Made by a program: the position numbers and the translations under genes. Source: Massospora cicadina (lineage: Eukaryota > Entomophthoromycota > Entomophthoromycetes > Entomophthorales > Entomophthoraceae). From it: 64,000 nt of DNA. This document shows, piece after piece, positions 12,082-22,049 of the stretch. The notes below the pieces were generated by a model. That model made no database searches and was not told where the DNA came from. It saw only the letters and a list, made by a program, of their open reading frames with translations. The DNA lies in assembly GCA_022478985.1 (NCBI GenBank), contig JAKSZP010009202.1, forward strand, positions 354,762 through 418,761, read 5' to 3'. Each line of letters starts with the position of its first letter. Positions within the stretch are counted from its first letter, which is position 1.

Positions 12082-13264
12082 TGTCAAAACCTAAGAATTA
12101 CTCGCTTGATTAATTAAATCCTGCACGGTGAAACAGGCTGAAATTCGGCCAGTGGATCCTTGATTTGCCAGTTACTTATGGTTTTAAAACCGTTTGAAGA
12201 TGCACTAAGCATAAAAAATGGTTCCAACCTTTCTGGTCAAATTTGAAATTTAATTTTCCCCTCATAATCAGGAACTTCATCCAAGGCAGGCAAAGTGGAA
12301 AGCTGGGGATCCTGAGATCCCAGCTTGCTGACACTTTCCAAATGTGATTTTAGATACAAAATTAAATAAAGATATAAAAAAAGACTATATTTAAGACTAA
12401 ATTATCTGATGATGATTCATTAGTCCAGGTGCCGGTATATACCTCTAGGGCATCTCATGGCCACTAAGAGTAAAAAATTTCAACACATATCTTACCACCT
12501 CAGTTCAGCCCTTGATCTGATACAACTGAAACCTTTTCTTAAGTTTATTGGAAGCAAAATACTCATAAAATTAGAAGGATTTCAGGTACAAAAATTGTGA
12601 TAAAAGCATGAAAATTATCCTAGGATCTTCTTGATTTGATTTTTGTCATACTGCTGATGAAACACACCTGTGAAATTCTTACCTTAATTGAAGTAGATGA
12701 CATACTCCTAATCAGGATGTCAGCAGGCCTCTCCTTCAATAGTACTAGTTAATCCCTTTTGGGTGGTCCATGTGCAAGTGCTATCATGCCAATTATGTAG
12801 ATAGACATACAAATTTTGCCCTAGGGCATTAAATGATTACTTTTTTAATTCATTTGATTGTACATGGGACTTTTAAACATTAACTTCAGGTCGCCCCTCA
12901 AATAATTTTGTATACAAATTTCTTATTATTGGCTCAATTAATTGGGACTAGTTACAGAAGATTGAGCTGAGATAATCGGCCAACTGTGCAAATGTATTTG
13001 GCTTGAGCTGATGAAAAAAAATTAATCAAATTGACAATGCGTTGATCAACCCAGCTGAGTAGTTGCAGAGAAGGTTAACCTAAATGTGCGGGGATATTTG
13101 GCACAAGCTTTAGTAATATAATTAAATCCACATAGCAATAATAGGCCTGGACCATGTTATTAAATAGGTTTAAATAGATTATTAGTTTAAGCATTAGGTA
13201 GGAAATTGGCCCAATCTTTAGGTTGTCAAAGAGTTTATTTTTGAGTCAACCACAGAATTTGACA
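12082..13264 (-). repeat. TRIM-like element LTR, left copy
   Basis: It starts TGTCAAAACCTAAGAATT and ends AATTTGACA. It matches 14007-15199 along its full length with many single-base changes and small indels. Confidence 0.85.
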
Positions 13265-13337
13265 TATCCTCACACCTGACACAAACATAAGCCCAATGAT
13301 TCACAATTAACCTTCACTGATCATCATCATTATTAAT

Positions 13338-13511
13338 TTAGCCTGACCATCGACAAATCTTGAGTTAAATCCTTTTTTGGCCTGAATGGCTGACAAATAT
13401 GGAGTGGAATCCTCTTATTGTTAATTTTGGCCCAAACTGACAATGAATCTGGAATGGAATCCTCTTATTATTTTTGGCCTGAACTGCTGACAATTCTGGT
13501 GTAGGATCCTC
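13338..13511. repeat. Minisatellite of about 45-50 bp units in the TRIM-like element
   Basis: Three clear units and one partial unit share TTTTGGCCTGAA, CTGACAA, TGGAATGGAATCCTCTTATT and close variants. They lie next to a T/A-rich tract (about 13555-13690). Confidence 0.7.
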
Positions 13512-13676
13512 TCCCCACCCCAAGTGCAAACTAAAGTAGTAATTAGGTATTATATTTTTTCATATTTTTTAGTTTATATACTTATTTATATATATATAAT
13601 TATTTTATTTTGTATGAAATACTAATATTTTATGTTATATTTTTTCTTTTTATTCTTTTCTCTTTTTTCCTCTTTT

Positions 13677-13988
13677 TTATGCTTTTTTTCTTTTCTGATT
13701 GGCCATCTTATTGAGTCTTCTTAGAAAAGGACTTGGGCTGGTTAGAATTATCAAATTTTCAGGAACAGCTTCTTGACATTTTGGTGTATCATTAATCATA
13801 ATTGGTCCTCTTTTCCGTTGGGAAGTACTGGGTCTAGGATTGTTGTATCTGCATGAGCCCCACTGTGATAAGATCCAGGGAGAAGGAAGTACCCACTTCA
13901 GAGCTAGATTCCATTTTGATATTGCTTTTTCATCTGGCTGAATCTGCCAGGAATTGATAATTAAATTCATCTTGGAGAGTGTCACCAA
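13677..13988 (-). CDS. Uninterrupted 103-codon ORF of the TRIM-like element
   Basis: This ORF begins a few bases after the PBS and fills the 5' part of the 742-bp internal region, where gag sits in complete elements. The product starts MVTLSKMNLI, is Trp-rich in its first third (SWQ, SKWN, LKWV, SPW, SQW) and ends very basic (RRLNKMANQKRKKA). A second in-frame Met is at residue 7. I recognise no family, see no zinc knuckle, signal peptide or membrane segment, and cannot show expression. It is open although the LTRs around it are visibly decayed. It could be a mini-gag, a captured fragment, or chance. Confidence 0.4.
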   Translation of the reverse strand: MVTLSKMNLIINSWQIQPDEKAISKWNLALKWVLPSPWILSQWGSCRYNNPRPSTSQRKRGPIMINDTPKCQEAVPENLIILTSPSPFLRRLNKMANQKRKKA

Positions 13989-13990
13989 TT

Positions 13991-14004
13991 TTGAGTGAGC
14001 ACCA
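13991..14004 (-). promoter_or_regulatory. Primer-binding site of the TRIM-like element
   Basis: On the minus strand TGGTGCTCACTCAA lies two bases inside the right LTR. The first ten bases equal the G1 site at 5561, which suggests the same tRNA primer and a possible partnership between the two elements. Confidence 0.65.
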
Positions 14005-14006
14005 AT

Positions 14007-15199
14007 TGTCGAAATCTTAGAATTCTCGCTTGATTAATTAAATCCTTCACAGTGAATCAGGCTGAAATTCAGCCAGGTGATCCTTGATTTGGCCAGTTGC
14101 TTACAGTTTTAAACCCATTCAAAAATGCACTAAGCATACAAAAATGGCTCCAAACTTTCTGACCAAATTTTGGGTTTAATTTTCCCCTCATAATCAGGAA
14201 CTTCAGCCAAGGCAGGCAAAGTGGCAAGCTGGGGATCCTGTGATCCCAGCTTGCTGACACTCTCAAAAAGTGACTTTAGATACAAATTAAATAAATATAG
14301 AATAAAATAGACTTTATTTAAGACTAGATTATTTGATGATAATTCATTAAGTCAGGCACCAGTATTTATACCTCTAGGGCATCTCCTGGCCACTAAGAGT
14401 ACATAATTTCAACAGATATCTTACCACCTCAGTTCAGCCCTTAAACTGATACAACTGAAACCTTTTCTTAGGTTTATTTGTGGTAAAATACTCTCAAAAT
14501 TGGGAGGATTTCAGGTACAAAAATTGTGATAAAAGCATGCAAAATTATCCTAGGATCTTCTTAATTTGATTTTTGTCATACTGCTGACAAAATACATCTG
14601 TGAAATTCTTACCTTAATTGAAGTAGATGACATACTCCTAATCAGGATTTCAGCAGGACTCTCCCTCATTAGCACTAGTTAATCCCTTTTGGGTGGACCA
14701 TGTGCGAGTGCTATCATGCCAATTATGTAAATTGACATAAAAATTTCGCCCTAGGGCAGAAAATTGATTACTTAATTCATTCATTTGGTTGTCCATGGGA
14801 CTTTTATACATAAACTTCAGGTCACCCCCAAATAATTTTGTACACAAATTTCTTATTATTGGTCCAATTAATTAAGACTAGTTGCAGAGGATTGGGGCCG
14901 AGATAATTGGACCAACTGTGCAGATGTATTTGGCCTGACCTGCCAAAAGAATAGTTAATTAAATTAACATTGCGTTGATCAACCCAGACAAGTAGTTGCA
15001 GAGAAGGTTAACCTAAATGTGCGGGGATTTTTGGCATGAGATTTAGTAATATAATCAAATCCACATAGCAATAATTGCCTGCGCTGTGTTATTGTAATAA
15101 GTTTTAATTAGATTTTTAGTTCAAGAATTAGGTGGGAAAATCGGCCCAATCTGTAGGTTGTCAAAGAGTTTATTTTCAAGTCAATTACAGAATTTGACA
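14007..15199 (-). repeat. TRIM-like element LTR, right copy
   Basis: It starts TGTCGAAATCTTAGAATT and ends AATTTGACA, followed by ACGAG. On the minus strand this is the 5' LTR. Confidence 0.85.
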
Positions 15200-15700
15200 A
15201 CGAGAATGGGTGTTCAAAGGCAACGGCTGCCATTTCATCAAAGAGATGTCAACTGAGGGTTGGGCGCTGAATCCCCCACTATAAATTTTCCATAATCCAC
15301 CAATAATAAAAAACCACAGTTTAAAACACATTTTGGGAGAGATAAAGATCAGCTCGACTTTCCATTTGGTTTCACCCATCATTAGGTTGATACAGGTGAT
15401 AAGGATTTAAAAGGCTAGGTGGACCAGGATACTTGTATGGCAGGAAGCCAGAAAAGACAACAGTAGTTTAGTACAGAGTTTATCAGAGTTTAGTAAAGAG
15501 TATACAGTAGATATAACAGATCAGTACACATTATTAGCATCCATCTGTTCTATTCTTTCTCAGGGATATTATTGATGTTTGTAATTATTGGGAAACTCTT
15601 TAAGGAAAAGAGCAAGGATATGAGCGGAGATCCAGAGAAGAAGTGGAATCAAATTGGGGATTGCTGCTGACTGTGTGTCAAACTGGAGAATGTCAATGAG

Positions 15701-17125
15701 TGTAAGTCCTGGGGAACATCCCCTGTGCATAGATCGGGCATTCTTCCCATTTTATAAGTAAAAAGGTTCCAAAGAAGGTGGCTGTACCCCTCATTACCCA
15801 GGGTGACCTCGCCCATGTGATAGATGAGCACTGGGTAACAGCTCTCCCTCTTTGGATCCCTCCCCAGTGCCCACACTTCCCTCAGCCAAACTTGTCGCTG
15901 GATCAGGGAAATCTGAGTTGAGATCGCTAAATTGAAGTCAATTGGTCTGAAAACAATTGGAAAAAAGCCCAATGATCAGAATCCACATATTTAAAAAAAA
16001 TGAAGATTGAATTTATGGCTAGAATTGCTGACAGTTTTGATTCAGCCAGCAGTGCGATCATCAAAACTAACCCCTCTCAAAATTGTTGGGGATGATCCCT
16101 GATGTGCAGTAGTAGCATCAGACACCATCAATGATAGTTCAAAGCTCCCATCCAGCAAATTGGGAGTTGCAGTCAACACAACTCTTTTGACTGAACAAAC
16201 CGCTCAGCAACTGGGCATGGGCAGGTTGGGCATCCCAAACCCATTCCCAACCAATTGGGACCGCCCCTATGTGGGGTGGCCCGGGGGATTCCCATTGTTC
16301 ATCAGGCCAGATTCTGTTGCGCCAACTGTCAGAGGTGCAGTTGAGCCTCAGTTTGGGCATTTGAGGTTAAACTGACAGCAACTTGGCCTGCCGCCAAATT
16401 CATAAATGTCAGTTACTATTGAGCTTATCTGCCCTAATCCCCAAATAATTCGCCAGTTAGGTCAAACTTAAGGGACCCAACCCCTGCTTGTTCCTGCATC
16501 AATTGACCACTATTTTATCAGTTGCATCACACTGAGAAAATTGTTGGCCAATTTTATTCACTTTTCATAAAATAAAACTTGCCGCTAAAAACCATTAATT
16601 TTCGACTTATTGATATCCTTCTGGCCATATTACCGTTGACTTTACTCTGGTGATCTGTCAGTCCCTATACTGATGTGCCTTACCAGTACTGATGGTTACT
16701 ATGGCCCCACCATCATCAACTGGATTCAGCGAGCCAGATACTTCTAGCAATTCAACAACTTTATTTCAAATATCTGCCATCAATATACTGGGATCTTATG
16801 GCCTTACATCCACAATTTCCAAGCAAGGATCCGCCCCCTTGTCTCATAAGTTGAATTAAACCCACCCACCAATGACCTTATAGAAACTATACCTGTGGTT
16901 CCATCCCCTGCAGCAAGACCCCCGATGTCTTGGTTTGTCTCCATTTGGTTCGTTTTTGGGTTGCTATTCACAATTGCCCTACACCAATGATTTATCACTT
17001 CCCAATTCATGGCTCCATACAACGTCATATTTGTGGTAATACCTCTGGCATTCTCTCTTGATTTTTGGTGCTTACGCATCCCAACTGGCAGGCTGGTCTA
17101 AACTTCTTCTGCCATTTTCATGACA
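15701..17125 (+). repeat. Solo LTR C2 inserted in the G1 3' LTR
   Basis: It starts TGTAAGTCCTGGGG and ends TTTTCATGACA. It is flanked by ATGAG (15696-15700) and ATGGG (17126-17130), where the intact G1 LTR has ACGAG. It matches C1 (7996-9133) at both ends and through most of the middle, but is about 290 bp longer; the extra sequence is mainly between 16600 and 17050. There is no internal region. Confidence 0.8.
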
Positions 17126-17398
17126 ATGGGAATCTGAGAGAAGATCAGGTTAGACAGTATGAGGGAAGAATCCCTATATTGAGACATCACAAGTATTTTG
17201 AGCAGAAATACTGGCCAAGTGTTGGGCCAAGATCTAGGACTTACATTCAACTATGTACAATAGTCATCATACAGTTATCAACCAATTATATCAACTCTCA
17301 TACAACGTAGACAAATTGCACAAAATCTGAACCTGTGCAAGTAATAAGGATATAGGGGTTATTGGCTGAAAAGTATTTGATCCCAATAAATTTTTACA

Positions 17399-17403
17399 CT
17401 AGA
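17399..17403. repeat. Target-site duplication CTAGA, right copy (G1)
   Basis: This partner of 4252-4256 is followed at once by CTTTGCGGATGAC, the LINE-A FADD codons. Confidence 0.85.
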
Positions 17404-18830
17404 CTTTGCGGATGACTACATGACAGGTTAAGCTATCAACAATTATGTTCAAAAGATGGAACGCACCCTAGAGAGAATATTTCATTGTGAGCAACGCATC
17501 TCTCAACAAAAGGAAAATGGAATTAATATTTCTAGGCAAGTACACTAAAAATTGGGCCACAACACCCAAACCTCACAGCCCCCCACAAAGGAACAACCCA
17601 CTCATCCTACACTTTGCATCGCCTCCTACAATCAACCCTGTCCACCACCAAGGATATGGCTGGAAACAGGGGGGTATGCCAATGAGACAATTGAAAACAA
17701 TCTACTACAGCAGGTGTCCAACTGCGTCGCCTCCCTCAAGGGAAGATCTCCAGGACTAATGGAGCGAGTAACAGTTGACAACTCACTCATCCTTCTGATG
17801 CTGTGGTTCCCCGCACACAAAATCTCCTTCTCACCTACATTATTATCCTCAACTCACGCACTTATCCAGGGATGGCTGTGGCCTGGGTCCCGGCCCCCTG
17901 TATGGGTGGAAACACTCTTTGGCCCACGCTCCAGTGTATGCATGGGCCTAATAGACCTTGAGGTCCACGCTAACCGCATATTGGGCACCTGGATAAAGGA
18001 AGTCCTAGCCCCAGACCTCCCACAATAACACTGGTCCAGAGCAGCGAAGTTCAACTTTGCACAGGCGCTCAAACTATCCAACCCACACAATTCGTCCAGA
18101 ATGCTCACATACCTTGCAAACCGCCCCAGTGCAGCGGTCCCACATGGAACCCCCCTCACTACAAACACCTCCTCCGCACCATTCAGCACATGGGGTGGAC
18201 CGTCACTCTCACAGGCACTAGTCAGGGAAGGGGAAGGCCCAGAGCTCACTTCACGCTAAGGAAACCAGAGGACCACCTCCAGAGGGACACCTAAAGTGGC
18301 CCCATTAATCTCAAGGATTGGCTACCTAAATGCTCTAGACATCTCAAATGATATTACAACACAGAAGGAAATATGGAGACTAACACATCATCCGCTCCAA
18401 CAGCCAAGGGTAAGAGTTAACACATGGCGTTGCCTCAGAAGAACCTACAGAACAGCAGATCGCTCCAACTCTCTTCATGCAGCATGTGCAGTATGGGAGG
18501 GGATGGCACGCTGCACCACTGCCTCAAAGCATGCCCCCCATCTATAGCCATATGGCAGAAAGTTGCGCGTCTGTTAAGACCACAAAATTACCAGGAGCTG
18601 TCAATCTCCAGTAGTCTCCTTGCGCTACAACTTGAATCCCCAATATCACGCACACTCCACTCCCTGATAGTCGCCATTGCAATGTGGACAATCTACACCA
18701 TAGAACTGGATGCCTTCAAGGGAACCATACCCACCATCCGTGGACAATCAGCAGATTTCACCTACACTTACTGGAACACTTTCAAGCCTGGCTATACGGA
18801 TACATGAGGCCAAAGCAACAACAACTTGTT
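17404..18830 (+). pseudogene. LINE-A ORF2, 3' part: RT catalytic box to C-terminal Cys/His motif
   Basis: It opens with the RT box FADD at 17405-17416 and continues with VSNASLNKRKMELIFLGKY, parallel to the LINE-B block VSNAALNASKTEIILLGRF. At 17552-18028 a good frame carries QGWLWPGSRPPVWVETLFG and HANRILGTWIKEVLAP, matching LINE-B thumb and linker blocks. At 18424-18807 a Cys/His motif (CSMC...LHHCLKAC) corresponds to the C-terminal zinc-binding motif of LINE ORF2. Frames change several times, so it is dead. Confidence 0.8.
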
Positions 18831-19080
18831 TAATCACGGTTACCAGTCTGGTTTCTGCATATGGACCCCTTCCTCCACACCTGCTCCATAACAGGAAGAA
18901 CCCCTTTGGATTAACGCAGTCAACCCCCTAAACCTGGCAGTACCAGCTGGCAACAGTGGTAGCTTGTCTACTCTGGGATGCCTATATCTTGTTATACCTC
19001 ACCTCCCCTATCCCTTTTATTATTTGGTATTATCCATCCCCTGGTCGGCTTACCTTGGTTAAATAAAGAAAATTAATTTA
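18831..19080 (+). other. LINE-A 3' end
   Basis: The short remainder of ORF2 and the 3' untranslated region match LINE-B near 39340-39571. The end is AATAAAG followed by an A/T tract. The boundary on the right is approximate. Confidence 0.55.
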
Positions 19081-19682
19081 TTTAAATATCATATCTTAGT
19101 TATTCAAAGGTTTTCTTTCCGCTTGACATCAAAATTTGAGTGATTTTTTTAAAAACAGTTATTTTTTCCATCACCACCTCGCTGTGTCAGTTTTCCAATT
19201 TATGTCCTTGGATCTGCCACCTACTGCCCCAATGTGGGACAGTGGCAATACACCTCCCAGCGTTTTCTGCCCTGCAGGGAAACACATTTAATTGGCTCAA
19301 ATAGTACGTCAAACTTTACTAGCTAATTTGTCCATCTATGGGACTTGTTGCTTCACCTTGTGCGCATACACTCAACTTGCCCCCATCCTTTCGCCCTCCC
19401 TAAATCCACCATTCAATTTGCCTCCATGTTGACTGGGCGATTATTCCCATATGCTGACAAAGCAATAATTGAACTTGCCACCGCTGCCTTTGAGCCAGCT
19501 GGCTTAAATTTATTTCTGCTCTTTTTAAAGGCTATTTTGACATAGGCTTCCAAACAGAGGAGGATGTTGAAGCGGCAGCGTTGACTCCTATAATTTTATA
19601 TAAATACCCCTTCTCTACTACTCATACTCATAACATGATGACATCACACTGGTGGTGTCATTTGCTAACCTCTCTTTGCATC
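19081..19682 (+). promoter_or_regulatory. Non-TE stretch with TATA-type promoter, interrupted by element M
   Basis: The first 500 bases show no motif. At about 19595-19620 the sequence TATATAAATACCCC, followed by a pyrimidine-rich CTCTACTACTCATACTC, looks like a TATA box and start region. The first ATG after it is 19635. Sixteen codons later the element M begins, and the frame goes on at 26588. What the promoter served is unknown; it could be a host gene or another old LTR. Confidence 0.4.
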
Positions 19683-20190
19683 TGTCAGGATAGGGTAGCT
19701 GAGGGCAATATTTCCTCTGAAGAGTACCAAAATGGATGGGATAAAATGTCCCACAGCGAGCAGACAGTGGGGAGAGCAGGGAATCCTAAATTTAGGGGCT
19801 GGTAACTTACTATAAGCTTAAGAATAGGTGACGAGGGACTTATTGTATTAAACTGGTGAGGTTGATGGCCGGAGGAGCTTTCTGTACAGAGGCTCTAGAA
19901 ATAAGTAAAACTAAGAATGATTTGAAAAATAAAAACGTAACTTTATTTAAGAAAAGGCGCGGATATTTATAAGTGAGGTTTTCCTTTTAATCCTTTCAGG
20001 ATAGCGACGTCCTCCACCGGAAAAATCTTCAGCATCCTGATGTTGATCAGGTGAGGAGTCAACAGCAGCCTTTCTTTTAACAAATCGATTAGGGGGCGGA
20101 AAATAAGTCTCTGTTAGAGGAACTTTTTGGAGAGGTATCAGAAGTATGGAATTTGATTTAAATTGATTGGGAGAATGTCAAATTTCAACA
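19683..20190 (-). repeat. M 3' LTR (left)
   Basis: It starts TGTCAGGATAGGG and ends TTTCAACA. It carries a TATTTATAA-type stretch and, near 19930-19950, AATAAA on the plus strand. It matches 26076-26582. Confidence 0.9.
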
Positions 20191-20200
20191 ACACCCACTT
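20191..20200 (-). promoter_or_regulatory. M polypurine tract
   Basis: On the minus strand AAGTGGGTGT directly precedes the 3' LTR. It is short but in the right place. Confidence 0.45.
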
Positions 20201-20339
20201 AAGATCTTGCCAAGGGGGATAGTACTTGCACAGAAAATGGCTGTGGACGCAATTAACTACTGTGCCAGTACCAGTAGCAGCGATAGAGTATTCAGGGCCC
20301 CTACGGTGTATCACCCAATAAGGACCAGACAATTAGTGG

Positions 20340-21270
20340 CAAGCTTATGGGTCCTACCCCCAGGACGATGGTGATAGACTAGATCTCCTAAAGAGTATTC
20401 AGGGAGCGCAGGACGGTGCTCATTGGCTCAAATTCCTTCTCTAAAATTGGTAGTTTTTATAGATCCATTGGCCATATCTTGGAGACGTATGATCTCATCA
20501 GTTAGCCAGCGCAGGGTAAGCTCTACATTAATTATATTAGCTGATTCGAGGATAGATTATATACTGGAAAGCAAAAGTGGCTTGCGCTCATATAGGGCTT
20601 GGAAAGGGGAAATCTCAATCATCCTGTGATAGCTAACTCGGTAGGCCAATAAAGCACTAGGGAGAAAATCATTCCAATGCACAGGGTCTGAAGCAGCTAA
20701 TTTTTGTAGAATGGAAATTAAAGTACTATTAACACGCTCTACCGCGTCATTGGTGGCGGGGTAATATGGTGTAGTGAAGAGGTGCTTTATACATAGCAAA
20801 GAAGTTAATTCTTGACTATAGAGGAAATTAAATTTTTGCCATTGTCTGATAAAAGTACCCGCGGGCAACCATGACGGGAAAATACATGTTGGTACAGGAA
20901 GAGGGAAGTAGCTCTAACAGTAGCGTGAGGGACTGAAGTGGCCTCAACCCGTTTGGTTAGGTGGTCAATGGCAAGGATAATTAGCGATGGCCATAGACAC
21001 CCACAGGTAGTGGACCTACAACATTTATACTAACAGTATCAAAAGGGGACCCAGGGGCTATGAGATCAAACTTAAAGTAAGGATTAAACTTGTCCTGGGA
21101 ACGGCAGGCAAAGCAACTTTCCAAAACATCATGAATGAACTCAGCCATATTCTCCTAGTAGCATTTGGTTTTTAGCCACTCAAGGGTTTTCTTTATAGCC
21201 TCATGTACAAGGGTCTTATGGGCTTCCATGATAGTTTCAGTTCGAAGAGAAGGGAAGATAGGGCAGAAAA
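20340..21270 (-). pseudogene. M integrase
   Basis: Reading leftwards, the H2C2 finger is AHKTLVHEAIKKTLEW and SCFACRSQDK (about 21245-21090). The core begins DTVSINVVGPLP, where the first catalytic Asp is Asn. The second block, VLLSDNGKN, needs a frame change near 20880. The third block, PATNDAVERVNSTL, keeps the Glu, in the open frame 20557-20868. The C-terminus reads LGDLVYHHRPGGRTHKLAT (about 20420-20360). Integrase would join element DNA to the host chromosome; this copy has lost one catalytic residue and its frame. Confidence 0.85.
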
Positions 21271-21633
21271 GTGGTGCCAACCTGTATTACCAAGACACCA
21301 TCAATGTCTTTAGTGTTAGCAGCCATCTTCTTTAGTTGGGCTTGAATGTCTGGAGATTTTTGAGACCACAATCTAGGGTTTAGGAGAAGCTCAAAAAGTC
21401 GACCTTCTTCAGTAATAACTACATGTAAAATAGGGAGGGGAGATAGCCCATCCGCATTTTGAAGAATGGCGATGGCTCCATCTAGTACTAAAAAAAAGAA
21501 TGGCGATGGCTCTGTGAACTATAGAAAAATCATAATTTTGGAGTCTGAGGGCCCAGCGAGCTAACCTCCCATCGGGATCTTTCATTTGACAAAGCCAACG
21601 GAGGGGGAATGATTGGTAACTATTGTAAAATGT

Positions 21634-22011
21634 TTACCATACAAATAGGAGGTTGAGTTTGATAGCAAGTAAAACTGCCAGGCACTCACGTTCAGTTACT
21701 GAGCAATTACGCTCTGCCTTGGTTAACGTCTTGCTAAAATTGGCAACTGGGTGGTCAACTTGGTCTTGGTCTAACTGGGAAAGGATGGCGCCTACAGCGG
21801 TGTCACTACTGACATCAGTAAAGAGAATAAAAGGTTGCTCAAAGTCAAGATGTATTAAGACAGGGGCTGGATGACAAGGCAGTGCGTATGAAAGAACATA
21901 GGACTTTTGTTGTCCAGGGCCCCAAAAGAAGGGCGCATTTTTGTGTAGGAGTTCAACTAAGGGTTTGGCAAGGTCAGCGAGAGATAATAACCAAGGGTAA
22001 TAGTCCACCAT
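21634..22011 (-). pseudogene. M RNase H
   Basis: An open frame of 125 codons contains FILFTDVSSDTAVGAIL (TDxS with its Asp), HPVANFSKTLTKAERN and SVTERECLAVLLAI, the standard Ty3/Gypsy RNase H series. The part after LLAIK (left of 21634) is frameshifted. RNase H removes RNA from RNA-DNA hybrids during element replication. Confidence 0.85.
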
Positions 22012-22049
22012 TCCCAGAAAGACTTGGATGTCTCACAAATTCTTTGGAG

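Larger units (their letters stand above)
12082..15199 (-). mobile_element. Small non-autonomous LTR retrotransposon (TRIM-like) in the G1 3' LTR
   Basis: Two LTRs of about 1.19 kb (12082-13264 and 14007-15199) flank only 742 bp. On the minus strand a TGGTGCTCACTC primer site follows the right LTR, so the element points left. The ends are TGTC...GACA. The flanks are ATTAG at 12077-12081 and ACGAG at 15200-15204, and the undisturbed G1 LTR has ACGAG at this place, so the left TSD copy is probably mutated. There is no room for pol; movement would have needed enzymes from another element. Confidence 0.82.
4257..17398 (+). mobile_element. G1: Ty3/Gypsy retrotransposon, 13.1 kb with three insertions in it
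   Basis: Two LTRs of the same sequence flank a region with a PBS-like site, integrase remnants and a PPT. The left LTR is 4257-5557. The right LTR runs 11549-17398 and is itself interrupted twice. Without insertions the LTR is about 1.3 kb in both copies. Internal DNA is 5558-11548, broken once by a solo LTR. Transcription would run left to right. RT and RNase H are missing, so the copy was non-autonomous or deleted. The LTRs differ by roughly one base in ten by eye, which suggests an old insertion. Confidence 0.88.
11549..17398 (+). repeat. G1 3' LTR, interrupted twice
   Basis: The LTR pieces are 11549-12081, 15205-15700 and 17131-17398. They add up to about 1.3 kb and follow the order of the 5' LTR. 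The gaps are filled by the small LTR element (12082-15199) and solo LTR C2 (15701-17125). The end TTTTTACA is followed by CTAGA. Confidence 0.85.
650..19080 (+). mobile_element. LINE-A: old non-LTR retrotransposon split by a 13.1-kb LTR element
   Basis: The two halves (about 650-4256 and 17404-19080) together match the whole length of LINE-B and LINE-C further right. The 5' end shares the untranslated block around TTTGATAATC with LINE-B, followed by ORF1, an apurinic-type endonuclease, RT, a C-terminal Cys/His motif and an A/T-rich 3' end with AATAAA-like sequence. The break at 4256/17404 is closed by removing G1 and one CTAGA copy, which restores the context just before the RT FADD box. It is much more decayed than LINE-B and LINE-C, so it is an older copy or a related family. 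I found no convincing TSD for LINE-A itself; the 5' end is good to about 30 bp. Confidence 0.85.

Noticed and set aside
600..19120. A target-site duplication for LINE-A
   Set aside because: Both flanks are A/T-rich with several short matches around TTAATTTA; none is clearly better than chance.
19581..19805. 74-codon plus frame read as one gene
   Set aside because: It runs from non-element DNA into the M LTR at 19683. The second half is LTR sequence, so it is a junction artefact.
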